Under the pieces are notes generated by a model that did not search any database, had not been told where the DNA came from, and worked only from the letters and a program-made list of their open reading frames with translations. This document shows, in pieces, positions 26,040-35,430 of a stretch of 64,000 bases of DNA. Where the stretch lies: assembly GCA_964605775.1 (NCBI GenBank), contig CAZSDU010000002.1, positions 62,001 to 126,000 of the forward strand, in the 5' to 3' direction. Position numbers and translations under genes: made by a program. Position 1 is the stretch's first letter; every line of letters starts with the position of its first letter. The stretch is from CAZSDU01 sp964605775. GTDB lineage: Bacteria; Bacteroidota; Bacteroidia; Bacteroidales; FEN-979.

Positions 26040-28483
26040 GTCGTTTTTCGCCTTGCTTTCCTGAATCCCATAAAAGCCAGTATCAGGATCAGCAGAATGA
26101 GGACGATGGAGCTGATGAGGGCTATCGTCTCGCCCACAGCGTAAACCCTGGGCTCGAATTTAAAGACGACTTTGTGTTCTCCTGCAGGCAGAATCATGGC
26201 ACGCAGGACATAATCTGCCCTGAAATGAGGGGTAGGTTGTCCATCAACATAAGCATTCCAGCCTTTCGGATAATAAATTTCGGAAAATACAGCCAGGGAG
26301 GTATTCTTTGACTTATAACTGTAAGTCAAAGTATTGGGAGCGTACTGATCCAGTCTGATAAAATCGAGGCTATCCCTGTGCGGTTGAAAGCCATTGATCA
26401 GACCGGCAAATTGTTGGTCAACAATGGCGAGTGAATCGGGTTTAAACCCGGTGAGCGCTTCAAGTTCTGCATCTGCATTGTCGACCAGTTTGTACCCACT
26501 GACAAACCATGCATTACCCAGCGCCTGAGGGTTGTACTGGGCCACAGGATTGCGGTTTTGATCAGGAATGATGATGTAGCGGGTATTGAGCATATTCAGG
26601 ACCGCCATGTTGTTCCTGGAGATATGATGATCATAGAGTTCCTGATACCTCCTCAGTTTAGCGCCGTGATATCCCCCAATGGATTTATGAAAATAAGAAG
26701 TACCGGCATCCCGCATGGGATCACCTGTCAGATTCAGTACCCTGAAATCGGGGTCTTTATCCTCCAGGATCTGGTTGTCTGCCGCACTGGGTTCAAATGG
26801 ATTGACCACCCTGGATTTGGAGGTAAAACTATCATTATTCACATAACGTTTATTCACCATATACATATCTGCGAGAATCAAAACGACCAGCGCAATCCAG
26901 GCATATTCCTTTTTTATTTTCCGGAAGATCAGCGCCCAGGTCAAGACGGCTCCAAGACAGATAAAAATGAAAGAACGCAGGGCATCCATTTTAACCAATC
27001 TCAGCCTTTCATCCCTGATGGCTTGCATCAGCCAGTCGGGAAACTGGTATTGTTTCTGGAAAGAAGCGTCTCCTGCCCCGGAGAAATCGAGGAATGCGCC
27101 TGGTAAAAGAATGAACAGCAGACAGATTCCCGCTACGATTCCAAAAGAAATTTTCAGGTATTTAAAAAGTGTTTTTGTTTCGGTTTGTCCATCCACAATG
27201 ACTTTCAGGGCAAGTATGCCAAGCAAGGGCATGGTGAATTCCGCGATCACGAGGATCATGGAAACAGCCCTGAATTTATTATAACCCGGCAGGTAAGTGA
27301 GAAACAGATCCGTGAGCCCCATGAAGTTATGTCCCCACGACAGCAGTATCGACAACAGGGTAGCGCTCAGCAGCCACCATTTGACGGGTCCTTTCACAAC
27401 CATCAAACCCAAGATGAAAAGAAAGAAGATGAGGGCGCCGACATATACCGGTCCGCTGGTAAAAGGCTGATCTCCCCAGTACAGGAAGGGTAACGACTGG
27501 CTGGTGAAAGACCGGATGGAATTTTCATCCAGGCCATTGGCTTTCATGGCCTCCGCGACTTTTGAATTTTTTCCAAATTTGGCGCTTGAAGATCCACCGT
27601 AAAAATCAGGGATCAGCAGGGTCAAGGTTTCCCCTATGCCATAACTCCACTGTGTGACGTAAGTTTTATCCAAGCCTGTCGTTCTGTTATGCTGATCAGT
27701 AGTCAGTTCTGACTTTCCACGGATGGTATATTTCCCATATTCATAGGTGGCCCAGAGGCTGGTCAGGTTGGTCAGAACGGCAAAAACAAGGGCAAGCAGT
27801 AAAACGCCGGCTGTCTTTAGAAAAGGCGAGAACTGTTTCTCCCTTATAGCATATAACAGTTTAAAGAACCCAAGAATCAGAATCATCAGTCCCAGATAAT
27901 AGGTAATCTGTGGATGGTTGGTTTTGATTTCCAGGGAAAGTGCGATTGCCGTTAGTATGCCTCCCCAGATATATTTACCTCGGAAGGAAAGGATGATGCC
28001 GGCGATGACAGGAGCCATATAACCAATGGCATGGGCCTTGGAGTTATGTCCGGCATCAATGATGATAAAGAAATAGGATGACATGGCGAAGGCGATGGCG
28101 CCGACCAGGGATAGCCAGGGATCTGCTTTCATGACCAGCAGGAGGATAAAAAATCCAAGGAAGTATAGGAAAACCAGGTTAGCCGGGTGAGGAAGTCCCA
28201 GGGTAAGGATGTTGTCGAGATATCCGATCAGGTTTGTTTTATATTTAACAGAGATCTGGTAAGCAGGCATTCCTCCGAACATGGAATTGGTCCATAAGGC
28301 TTCCTGTCCTGTTTGCGCCCTGAAATCAGCAATTTCTTTTGAGGCGCCCTGATGGTTGACAATATCGCTTTGAAACATCTTTTTCCCTTCCAGCAGGGGG
28401 CTGAAATAGGCCAGGGTAATAAGCAGGAAGACAAGGATGGCGATGAAATAGGGAAAAGCTTTTTTAAGGTCAATTTTTTTCAT
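26036..28483 (-). CDS. YfhO-type multi-spanning membrane protein
   Basis: 815 residues. About a dozen hydrophobic helices occupy residues 10-530 (first at 9-30), with an extracytoplasmic loop around YFSPLLEGKKMFQSDIVNH carrying conserved-looking charged residues. A soluble C-terminal region follows and ends with a last helix at about 785-805. The layout resembles YfhO and GT-C-type glycosyltransferases; B. subtilis YfhO-like proteins act in lipoteichoic acid glycosylation. Co-transcription with a GT4-like enzyme supports a role in decorating surface glycans; the substrate is unknown. Confidence 0.83.
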   Translation of the reverse strand: MKKIDLKKAFPYFIAILVFLLITLAYFSPLLEGKKMFQSDIVNHQGASKEIADFRAQTGQEALWTNSMFGGMPAYQISVKYKTNLIGYLDNILTLGLPHPANLVFLYFLGFFILLLVMKADPWLSLVGAIAFAMSSYFFIIIDAGHNSKAHAIGYMAPVIAGIILSFRGKYIWGGILTAIALSLEIKTNHPQITYYLGLMILILGFFKLLYAIREKQFSPFLKTAGVLLLALVFAVLTNLTSLWATYEYGKYTIRGKSELTTDQHNRTTGLDKTYVTQWSYGIGETLTLLIPDFYGGSSSAKFGKNSKVAEAMKANGLDENSIRSFTSQSLPFLYWGDQPFTSGPVYVGALIFFLFILGLMVVKGPVKWWLLSATLLSILLSWGHNFMGLTDLFLTYLPGYNKFRAVSMILVIAEFTMPLLGILALKVIVDGQTETKTLFKYLKISFGIVAGICLLFILLPGAFLDFSGAGDASFQKQYQFPDWLMQAIRDERLRLVKMDALRSFIFICLGAVLTWALIFRKIKKEYAWIALVVLILADMYMVNKRYVNNDSFTSKSRVVNPFEPSAADNQILEDKDPDFRVLNLTGDPMRDAGTSYFHKSIGGYHGAKLRRYQELYDHHISRNNMAVLNMLNTRYIIIPDQNRNPVAQYNPQALGNAWFVSGYKLVDNADAELEALTGFKPDSLAIVDQQFAGLINGFQPHRDSLDFIRLDQYAPNTLTYSYKSKNTSLAVFSEIYYPKGWNAYVDGQPTPHFRADYVLRAMILPAGEHKVVFKFEPRVYAVGETIALISSIVLILLILILAFMGFRKARRKTT

Positions 28484-28512
28484 GGGAAATGCTTATAGGT
28501 TGACGTTAGCAG

Positions 28513-28549
28513 AAATAAAAAAAGAAGATAACTGATGTTATCTTCTTTT
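28513..28549 (-). terminator. Intrinsic terminator of rpmH
   Basis: A perfect 13-bp inverted repeat (28520-28532 and 28537-28549) with a 4-base loop. On the minus strand it is followed by a run of seven T. It lies 51 bases after the rpmH stop, and 30 bases before the YfhO start. Confidence 0.85.
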
Positions 28550-28600
28550 CACTACAAAGTTGTAAAAAAAAATCCGGTTTTTGAATCAAAACGCGAATAT

Positions 28601-28762
28601 TTATTCCTTATCTAATTTTTCGTCAGAAACGGTCAGTTTTTTTCTTCCTTTGGCTCTTCTGGCAGCAAGTACCCTGCGGCCATTGGCAGTCGCCATTCTT
28701 TCCCTGAAACCGTGCTTGTTTTTCCTTTTCCTGTTCGACGGCTGGTATGTTCTCTTTGTCAT
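28601..28762 (-). CDS. rpmH: 50S ribosomal protein bL34
   Basis: A 53-residue gene read directly from the minus strand. It starts MTKRTYQPSNRKRKNKHGF and continues ATANGRRVLAARRAKGRKKL, the canonical L34 sequence, with an eight-residue acidic tail (DEKLDKE at the end) seen in Bacteroidota. It has a -7 box upstream and a strong terminator downstream, so it is a single-gene unit. The usual partner rnpA is not next to it. Confidence 0.97.
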   Translation of the reverse strand: MTKRTYQPSNRKRKNKHGFRERMATANGRRVLAARRAKGRKKLTVSDEKLDKE

Positions 28763-28783
28763 CGTTATTTATTTTTGGGAGTG

Positions 28784-28791
28784 CAAATTTA
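28784..28791 (-). promoter_or_regulatory. -7 promoter box of rpmH
   Basis: TAAATTTG on the minus strand, 21 bases before the ATG. TTTTTG about 18 bases further upstream fits the -33 position. Confidence 0.6.
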
Positions 28792-28890
28792 CGTTTTTTT
28801 TGCTAATCACAAAAATTTGGATCATATTTTAATGAATTTCTTTCCGATGGTCATGTTCCGGAGAGATATCTTTATTCTATAAATTTTCTT

Positions 28891-28898
28891 TACTTTTG
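28891..28898 (+). promoter_or_regulatory. -7 promoter box of the TylF-like methyltransferase gene
   Basis: TACTTTTG, 25 bases before the ATG at 28924; matches TAnnTTTG. Confidence 0.5.
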
Positions 28899-28923
28899 CC
28901 CAGAAGCGAAAAAATTGGTTTTT

Positions 28924-29640
28924 ATGTCATTCAAAATAAATCTGATCCGAAAGACAAAATGGCTATTCTGCCGTTACAAACTGCATATTCTCGTTGAACC
29001 CTTTTCCGGTTTGTTATTAAATCTTGCTTACCTCTCAAAAGTATCAGTATGGATAGATAAAAACAGGAAAATTTCCTTTAATGATTTTTATTCACCCCAT
29101 TGGGATTATAATAAGCGTTATGGTTTGTATGATAACATATTTAGGAACTATCAACTTGATCAAACAATAACTTACCTGGAATTTGGTGTTTCTGGAGGAC
29201 ATTCTTTTACCTGGTGGGTTAAAAAGAATAATCATCCAGATTCGACTTTTTCCGGGTTTGATACCTTTGAAGGATTACCGGAGGACTGGGGTGGGTTTCG
29301 ACAAGGTGCAATGTCGGCCGATATACCTGTAATTGACGATAAAAGGGTGTCATTTTACAAGGGACTTTTTCAGGAGACTTTACCCGGATTTATTAAAAAT
29401 CTTGATGTGAATCATCGAAAAGTGATTCTGATGGATGCGGATATGTTCACCTCAACACTATATGTCCTGACAACCATTGCCCCTTATCTGAAAAAAGGAG
29501 ACATCATACTGTTTGACCAGTTCAATGTTCCTATGCATGAATTTCTGGCCTTTCAGATATTCACTTCCAGTTTTTATTTGAAATTTGATCTGATAGGAGC
29601 AGCAAACAATTATTATTTCTGCGCTTTTGAGTTGGTGTGA
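28924..29640 (+). CDS. TylF/macrocin O-methyltransferase-like SAM enzyme
   Basis: 238 residues. The SAM-binding motif is YLEFGVSGGHSF, followed by FSGFDTFEGLPEDW and the metal-site candidate ILMDADMFTSTL, the pattern of TylF/MycF-type Mg-dependent sugar O-methyltransferases. Such genes often sit in surface polysaccharide loci, and the acceptor here may be a sugar, but this is inference. The ATG at 28924 is preferred to a TTG nine bases upstream. It is a single gene converging on the PKD/T9SS gene. Confidence 0.82.
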   Translation: MSFKINLIRKTKWLFCRYKLHILVEPFSGLLLNLAYLSKVSVWIDKNRKISFNDFYSPHWDYNKRYGLYDNIFRNYQLDQTITYLEFGVSGGHSFTWWVKKNNHPDSTFSGFDTFEGLPEDWGGFRQGAMSADIPVIDDKRVSFYKGLFQETLPGFIKNLDVNHRKVILMDADMFTSTLYVLTTIAPYLKKGDIILFDQFNVPMHEFLAFQIFTSSFYLKFDLIGAANNYYFCAFELV

Positions 29641-29646
29641 TTGTTG

Positions 29647-31248
29647 TCAAAAAAGAATAACTTTCATCATTCTTGTATAATTACCGAAAGTACATTTAAG
29701 AAAATAAGCCCCCCCTCTCAACCTTGATAAATCAATTTCAACAGGCTCATTACTTTTAACATTGCTGAAATTTTGTGATGTTAAGATTCTTCCGGTATGG
29801 TCAATTGTCTTTATCTCAACTAAATCATAGTCTTCGAAAAGGATGAAGGATATACTTTCACTCCTGTTGCATGGGTTTGGATAAATAGTAATGTTTTTGT
29901 CATTTGCAAGGATACTGATTTTTTTTATGACCAAGTCATTGCATTCCATGACTTGTTCAGATGCGTTTCCAGCAGTCAGACATATGTTATAAGCACCATA
30001 GGCCTTAAAGACATGAACGGGGTTACATATTGCAGCGGTTTCACCATCACCGAAGTCCCAATGCCACCAGCTTGCACCTGTAGTTTTATTGGTAAACGCT
30101 ACCTCCAAATTTTCAGACTCATTTTGAGAAGAGGTATAGTTAAGTTTCAAAGGCTCGAATATTTGGATAGAGTCACAATCACTGCCTTTACCGCATTCAT
30201 TGGTAAGATAAAGACATACATTATAGGTGTGACCCGGTACAAATTTATGAGTTGGATTTTGTTCAGTGGATATTGTCCCATCATTAAAATCCCATAGCCT
30301 GGATAATGGATTTAAAACCTGGGAAGTATCTGAAAAAGAAACGGTATAGGAATTTATTGTATAGGTGAATCCGACCTTGGGCAGAGCACAGTCCACCATT
30401 ACTGTATCGCAAAAAGATGATGTCCCGCAACTATCTCCAATAGACAGGCACACCAGATACTTTCCGGGAAAAGAATAGGTGTGAACTGGATTTTGCATCG
30501 TTGAGTAAGTTTCATCGCCAAAATCCCAGAGCCAGAAATTGACTGTGTCGGATAGGTCTGTAAAACTGACATCAAGAGACGAAGCCGAATAGGAGAATCT
30601 CGCTTTAGGAGGGAAGCAAGTGATATACTGAACAATTAATTTTGGCCGCCATGCTTCCATGGGGTTGTCACTTGAAGCGAAAACCATGCAACGATACATT
30701 TCTTCAGTCTGCAAGCGGAAAGACCAGCCATGATTTGATTCCGGGTACAGGACCATATCTGTAATATGAGCAGTAATGTCCAGCTCATAATTCTCAGTAT
30801 TACTTGTTGATGGAGGAATTATTATCGGATTGTTAAAATCTACCTGAGGCTGGTTTTCCCAGTCAACCGTATTTTCATCCCAGGCTTCGATGGCTCGCAG
30901 TAAATAGGAGGCATTAGCCCCGGAATCAAGCTGGTAGTGGCCAGTATTCAGGTTGGTATATAAGTATAATGTTGCATTCAGGATAATGGCATCTGGTGGA
31001 ATCTCTGAAAGATCGAATTTCAGCAGACTTCGCTGATTAAAGTAGTTACCCTGAGCAGTCCAGGCATTAGCAATAAAATCATAACTGGATCCATTCGGGG
31101 TGTTTGGAAGGTCAGTTCGGATATCAGCATCAGTGCCTTGGGATGGACCAGGTTGCAAGACAATGATGTTATTCTTTTGTTGTGAAAATGATATCAATGA
31201 GATCATCTGCATCAAAACAGTAATCAGAATAATAGATAATGTTCTCAT
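29647..31248 (-). CDS. Secreted DNRLRE/CBM96-like and PKD-repeat protein with T9SS sorting domain
   Basis: 533 residues. Order: signal peptide (1-22, ISFSQ); a beta-sandwich domain at about 28-215 of the DNRLRE/CBM96 type (SLLKFDLSEIPPDAIILNAT, ANASYLLRAIEAWDENTVDW); three PKD domains at about 218-440, each with WDFGD or WDFND and an NPVHTY-like strand; and a C-terminal type A sorting domain (YPNPCNRSESISF ... LRGGAYFLKC) for type IX secretion and surface attachment. It is likely a surface or secreted glycan-binding protein. No catalytic domain is seen. Confidence 0.88.
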   Translation of the reverse strand: MRTLSIILITVLMQMISLISFSQQKNNIIVLQPGPSQGTDADIRTDLPNTPNGSSYDFIANAWTAQGNYFNQRSLLKFDLSEIPPDAIILNATLYLYTNLNTGHYQLDSGANASYLLRAIEAWDENTVDWENQPQVDFNNPIIIPPSTSNTENYELDITAHITDMVLYPESNHGWSFRLQTEEMYRCMVFASSDNPMEAWRPKLIVQYITCFPPKARFSYSASSLDVSFTDLSDTVNFWLWDFGDETYSTMQNPVHTYSFPGKYLVCLSIGDSCGTSSFCDTVMVDCALPKVGFTYTINSYTVSFSDTSQVLNPLSRLWDFNDGTISTEQNPTHKFVPGHTYNVCLYLTNECGKGSDCDSIQIFEPLKLNYTSSQNESENLEVAFTNKTTGASWWHWDFGDGETAAICNPVHVFKAYGAYNICLTAGNASEQVMECNDLVIKKISILANDKNITIYPNPCNRSESISFILFEDYDLVEIKTIDHTGRILTSQNFSNVKSNEPVEIDLSRLRGGAYFLKCTFGNYTRMMKVILF

Positions 31249-31284
31249 TCAAGGAATATTAAAAGGGTCGCAACAGTAACATTA

Positions 31285-31292
31285 CAAAAGTA
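31285..31292 (-). promoter_or_regulatory. -7 promoter box of the PKD/T9SS gene
   Basis: TACTTTTG on the minus strand, 36 bases before the ATG at 31248, with TTG about 20 bases further upstream as the -33 box. Confidence 0.55.
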
Positions 31293-31316
31293 ATTTAAAA
31301 AAGATAAAAAGTCAAT

Positions 31317-31347
31317 AAAAAAAAAGCTGTCCAATGAATGGACAGCC
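31317..31347 (-). terminator. Intrinsic terminator of pepD
   Basis: An 8-bp stem (31326-31333 with 31339-31346, GCTGTCCA/TGGACAGC) with a 5-base loop. It is followed on the minus strand by nine T. It lies 23 bases after the pepD stop. Confidence 0.85.
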
Positions 31348-31369
31348 TTTTTGAATTTGTTTGAAATAT

Positions 31370-32830
31370 CTATCTAACCGGAATATTCTTCAGTGTCGCC
31401 ACCAGGAAATCATAGAATTTCTGAACAGTGGCAATGTTCACTTTCTCATCAGGAGAATGGGGAAATCGAATGGTTGGCCCGAAAGAGATCATGTCCCAGT
31501 CGGGATAAGCGCCACCGAGGATTCCACATTCCAGTCCGGCATGAATGGCTTTGATTTCGGGAATGTTGCCGTATTTATTTTGATACACGCCCTGCATGGT
31601 TTTAAGAATCGGGGATGTGGGATTTGGTTTCCAGCCCGGGTATTGACCGTCGAATCTGATCTCGGCTCCGGCCATTTCAAAAACGCATTGCATCATTTGC
31701 TCGAGATCGGTTTTCGCAGAATCCACGGAGCTTCTCAGCAGGCACTGAATTTTAATCTCTCCATCAACCGATTTTACGATGGCCAGGTTGGTGGATGTCT
31801 CGACGAGGCCGATCATGTCGTTGCTCATTCTGATTACACCATTCGGACAAGCGTAAAGCGCGTTGAACAGGTTTTGCTGTGTTTTTTCATCCATCAAATA
31901 TTTCGGAACTTCAATGCCGGCAGCTTCAATTTTCAGATCGGGTTCCACGGCTGATAATTCCTTTCTGACGGTTTGGGTATATTCTTCAAGACATTTCAAA
32001 AATGCATCTTTGTTTTCTGCCGGCAGGGTTACCACTGCAAAAGCTTCCCTGGGGATGGCATTTCGGAGACTGCCCCCGTCGATGCTGGATAGGCGTAAAC
32101 CGTGCTTACGGGCAGCATGCCAGAAGAAGCGGATCATCACTTTATTGGCATTGCCTCTGCCCAGGTGAATATCCACTCCGCTATGTCCTCCTTTCATACC
32201 GGTGAGACTGATTTTGAAGGCCAGGTGACTGGCAGGAACAGAAACTTCGGTGTACCTGAATTTAAAATTCCCATTGGTACCGCCAGCGCATCCGATATAA
32301 AGCTCTCCTTCATCTTCAGAGTCCATATTGATCAGAATTTCACCTTTCATGACTCCGGGTTTCAGACCGTTTGCGCCTGTCATTCCTGTTTCCTCATCAG
32401 TAGTAAAAAGGGCTTCGATGGGTCCATGGGGTATGTCTTTCGATTCCAGGATGGCCATGGCGGCGGCTACACCCATTCCGTTGTCGGCACCCAGGGTAGT
32501 ACCGTTGGCCCTGACCCATTCGCCATCCACGATGGTTTCAATTGGATCTTTCTCGAAATCATGGATTTTATCACTGTTTTTCTGGGGTACCATATCAAGG
32601 TGTCCCTGGAGAATAACTCCTTTACGGTTTTCCATTCCGGGAGTTGCCGGTTTACGGATGATGACATTGCCGACTTCGTCAACAAGGGTTTCAAGTCCGA
32701 GTTTTTTTCCAAAATCGGCGGCAAAGTCACGGATTTTATCTTCGTGTTTGGAAGGTCTGGGAATCTGGGTCAGGCTGTGAAAATTTTTCCACAGGGCTTT
32801 GGGCTCGAGGTTTAAGATATCTTTACTCAT
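31370..32830 (-). CDS. pepD: Aminoacyl-histidine dipeptidase / beta-Ala-His dipeptidase (M20C)
   Basis: Zinc dipeptidase hydrolysing Xaa-His and other dipeptides in the cytoplasm. 486 residues. Metal and catalytic residues stand out: His77 and Asp79 in LQGHLDMVPQ, the bridging Asp in LGADNGMGVA, the catalytic Glu pair in TTDEETGMTGA, and INMDSEDEGELYIG. It lies downstream of the OPT transporter and PqqD-like genes, which fits peptide uptake followed by cleavage, though its own -7 box and terminator show it can be expressed alone. Confidence 0.95.
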   Translation of the reverse strand: MSKDILNLEPKALWKNFHSLTQIPRPSKHEDKIRDFAADFGKKLGLETLVDEVGNVIIRKPATPGMENRKGVILQGHLDMVPQKNSDKIHDFEKDPIETIVDGEWVRANGTTLGADNGMGVAAAMAILESKDIPHGPIEALFTTDEETGMTGANGLKPGVMKGEILINMDSEDEGELYIGCAGGTNGNFKFRYTEVSVPASHLAFKISLTGMKGGHSGVDIHLGRGNANKVMIRFFWHAARKHGLRLSSIDGGSLRNAIPREAFAVVTLPAENKDAFLKCLEEYTQTVRKELSAVEPDLKIEAAGIEVPKYLMDEKTQQNLFNALYACPNGVIRMSNDMIGLVETSTNLAIVKSVDGEIKIQCLLRSSVDSAKTDLEQMMQCVFEMAGAEIRFDGQYPGWKPNPTSPILKTMQGVYQNKYGNIPEIKAIHAGLECGILGGAYPDWDMISFGPTIRFPHSPDEKVNIATVQKFYDFLVATLKNIPVR

Positions 32831-32867
32831 GGTTGATAGTGATTTTTGATTTTATTGTTAAAGATTT

Positions 32868-32875
32868 CAAATGTA
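32868..32875 (-). promoter_or_regulatory. -7 promoter box of pepD
   Basis: TACATTTG on the minus strand, 37 bases before the pepD ATG, in the gap after the PqqD-like gene. Confidence 0.5.
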
Positions 32876-32895
32876 GTAAAAATTATCATGCCGGA

Positions 32896-33270
32896 TCACT
32901 GAATTTCGCGGAAAGTAATATATCGCTGGTGGTATAGGAAAGTCATGAATCGGGTGACTCTTTCTTCAATTTCGTCAGCAGGACTCGGCTTTTCCGGGAA
33001 ATATTCCGTTAGCTTCAGGCAAATATCCTGCACCCTTGAACGCCCGTCGATCAGCAGCCAGGTGTTTGAACCTGCTTCATCCAGCTTGATATGAATGAAG
33101 TCTCCTTTTGACCGGGGCTGGAGCATCCTTGCCCAGTATTTATTTTTAAACCTCGGCATCAGCAGGTTTATTTTTCCATTATCTCCGGATTGATGTTCCA
33201 ATAACCTGACAGGGGTGAGGTCAAGAAAATTTGCTTTTCGTAATATTTTTCTTCTCAGAAAGAAATTCAT
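32896..33270 (-). CDS. PqqD-like small protein
   Basis: 124 residues. The core IKLDEAGSNTWLLIDGRSRVQDICLKL matches the PqqD/RRE winged-helix fold that presents peptides to modifying enzymes; it is quoted here only as the region at about residues 61-87. The N-terminal part is basic and carries PRFKNKYWARMLQPR. No peptide-modifying enzyme or short precursor is visible nearby, so a RiPP role is not supported. In Bacteroidota such stand-alone PqqD proteins are often single. It starts 5 bp after the OPT gene stop, in one operon with it. Confidence 0.7.
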   Translation of the reverse strand: MNFFLRRKILRKANFLDLTPVRLLEHQSGDNGKINLLMPRFKNKYWARMLQPRSKGDFIHIKLDEAGSNTWLLIDGRSRVQDICLKLTEYFPEKPSPADEIEERVTRFMTFLYHQRYITFREIQ

Positions 33271-33275
33271 AAAAG

Positions 33276-35351
33276 CTACATCCCTGAAGCCGGAGGGGCG
33301 GGTTCATCAGGTTTCCCTGCATTTTTCAGGGGGATACGGATTAATACGTAAGCAATGATCGCCAGGATAACAAAACTGAGAAGGAAAGTCGGGTTTTCAA
33401 AAAACACAAAGTATTGGTAGAGGAAGATGTTGAACACTGCAAGGATGGCGATTACGAGTCCCATCAGCGCTTCTCCCGCGATCAAACCGGACGCAAGCAG
33501 AACACCTGTATTTTCGACCCTGACTTTCTGGGCTTCATTATGTTTCCTTTTCTCGTTGTAGAGATCTACTGCTCCCTTGATCAAGCCACCAATGAATATG
33601 GCAAAAGTGGTTTCAATGGGAAGGTACATGCCGACGCTGACCAGCATCGGGCTTTTCACCTGCATGAGGATAAAGGCAACGCCCATCAGCATCCCGGCAA
33701 TGATCAGCGGCCATGCCATTTGTCCCTGGACGATCCCACGGGAAAGAATGGCCATCAGGCTGGCCTGGGGGGCTGAAAGATTCTTGCTGCCAAAACCACC
33801 CTGGTAACCCAGGTTTTTCCCGCTGGCAATATCCCCGTCATTGAGGAAGGCAAGGACTACGAACATTACAGCGCCGGCAAGGATCACCCCGAGAATATCT
33901 CCCACCTGCATTCGCCAGGGGGTACCGCCGAGGATATGACCGGCTTTCAGGTCCTGAAGCATTTCTCCGGCGACAGCAGCGGAAACACAGACGATGGCGG
34001 CAACTCCAAGCACGGTGGCAACACCCGAATCACCCTGAACACCTAAAGCCACCAGGATTAAAGCAGTAACCACCAGGGCGGTAAGCGTCAGCCCACTGAT
34101 CGGGTTATTGCTGGAACCCATGATCCCGACAAGATAACCGGATACGGAGGCAAAGAAGAAAGCCAGGATGATCATGACCGTAGAGGCAACAATGGCGATA
34201 AGAAGATTGGTGTCAAAAATAAAGAAGGTAATGCAGAAAGTCAGAACAGCAACGGCAACAATGCCCAGCATGATCCAACTGAAGCTGATGTCTTTCTCAT
34301 TTCTTGGAACATGCGTTTCAATGCCTGTGGCTGCTTTTTTAACATCCTTAACGGAGCGAGCGATCCCGGTTGACAGGCTCTTCCTCATTTTAAAGAGGGT
34401 GAATCCGGCGCTGACCAGCATCCCTCCGATGGCGATTGGTCTCACGATAAATTTCCATATCTGGTTGATCTGGTAAGTGGGGTCGCTTACTTTTGCCAGG
34501 GCCACCTCAGGGGAAAGCGTGGTGTCTTTGGCCATAAGGAAGGCAGCCCATTCAGAGAGATTGATGCTCGGGATCAGGAAATACATGATCATGGGGGCCA
34601 TCAAACCCCAGGCAATGATACCCCCGCTGAAGTTAAGAGCGCCCAGTTTCGGTCCGATAATGTAACCCACGCCCATATAGGCAGGAGATACCCCGGGCGA
34701 ACTGAGTAACATTCCTCCTTCACCTTTAAAAACAGTGCCGGTGATAACCTGGTTACCGAAGGTCACAAATTTTTCCCATAAATATTGAAACAGCTTTAAT
34801 TCGCCAAGGATCTTGATCAATCCCCCAAGCCCCATGGCCCAAAAGAGGAATTTCGATCCCCCTGAACTGCCCTGGCCGGCTTTATGAATTTCGGCAGCAG
34901 CAGTGGATTCAGGGAAAGGAAGCTCGGCATCTTCCACCATGACCCGGCGGAGCAAGGCGACAAACATGATCCCAAGAATGCCGCCTGCAATCAGGATAAG
35001 CGTGGAAGTGATATAATGACCATAAGTGAAAAACTCTGACCATATTCCGGATACAAAGAAGGCAGGGAGGGTGAAAATAGCGCCTGCAGCGACGGATTCA
35101 CCAATAGAACCAACGGTACGCGTGAAGTTCTCTTCCAGGATCGACCCCTTCATCAGTCTTAAGATGGCCATCCCCAGCACGGCAGCGGGATAGGTGGCGG
35201 CAATGGTCATCCCTGCTTTTAATCCGAGATAAGCGTTGGCAGCTCCAAGGATGACAGCAAAGAAGAGTCCGATGATGAGCGCTCTGATGGTAAATTCTTT
35301 CATGTTTGTCTCAGGGGAGACAAAGGGAATAAACTTCTTTTTTTCGGCCAT
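33276..35351 (-). CDS. OPT-family oligopeptide transporter
   Basis: 691 residues with about 16 hydrophobic helices. Typical family segments are the N-terminal IPFVSPETNMKEFTIRALI, the YLGLKAGMTIAATYPAAVLG block, GSIGESVAAGAIFTLPAF, and SGYLVGIMGSSNNPISGLT. OPT carriers bring in small peptides or metal chelates by proton symport. With pepD nearby a peptide substrate is likely. The chain ends with a short cytoplasmic Pro/Glu tail. Confidence 0.93.
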   Translation of the reverse strand: MAEKKKFIPFVSPETNMKEFTIRALIIGLFFAVILGAANAYLGLKAGMTIAATYPAAVLGMAILRLMKGSILEENFTRTVGSIGESVAAGAIFTLPAFFVSGIWSEFFTYGHYITSTLILIAGGILGIMFVALLRRVMVEDAELPFPESTAAAEIHKAGQGSSGGSKFLFWAMGLGGLIKILGELKLFQYLWEKFVTFGNQVITGTVFKGEGGMLLSSPGVSPAYMGVGYIIGPKLGALNFSGGIIAWGLMAPMIMYFLIPSINLSEWAAFLMAKDTTLSPEVALAKVSDPTYQINQIWKFIVRPIAIGGMLVSAGFTLFKMRKSLSTGIARSVKDVKKAATGIETHVPRNEKDISFSWIMLGIVAVAVLTFCITFFIFDTNLLIAIVASTVMIILAFFFASVSGYLVGIMGSSNNPISGLTLTALVVTALILVALGVQGDSGVATVLGVAAIVCVSAAVAGEMLQDLKAGHILGGTPWRMQVGDILGVILAGAVMFVVLAFLNDGDIASGKNLGYQGGFGSKNLSAPQASLMAILSRGIVQGQMAWPLIIAGMLMGVAFILMQVKSPMLVSVGMYLPIETTFAIFIGGLIKGAVDLYNEKRKHNEAQKVRVENTGVLLASGLIAGEALMGLVIAILAVFNIFLYQYFVFFENPTFLLSFVILAIIAYVLIRIPLKNAGKPDEPAPPASGM

Positions 35352-35400
35352 AAATCCTCCAGTTTATAGGTTAAAATTTGAAAATTGGTTTGCTAAATAA

Positions 35401-35408
35401 CAAAAATA
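35401..35408 (-). promoter_or_regulatory. -7 promoter box of the OPT gene
   Basis: TATTTTTG on the minus strand, 49 bases before the ATG; an upstream TTG lies 16 bases away, slightly short of the usual spacing. Confidence 0.4.
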
Positions 35409-35430
35409 TGCTGAATCCGCAATGCAAGAT

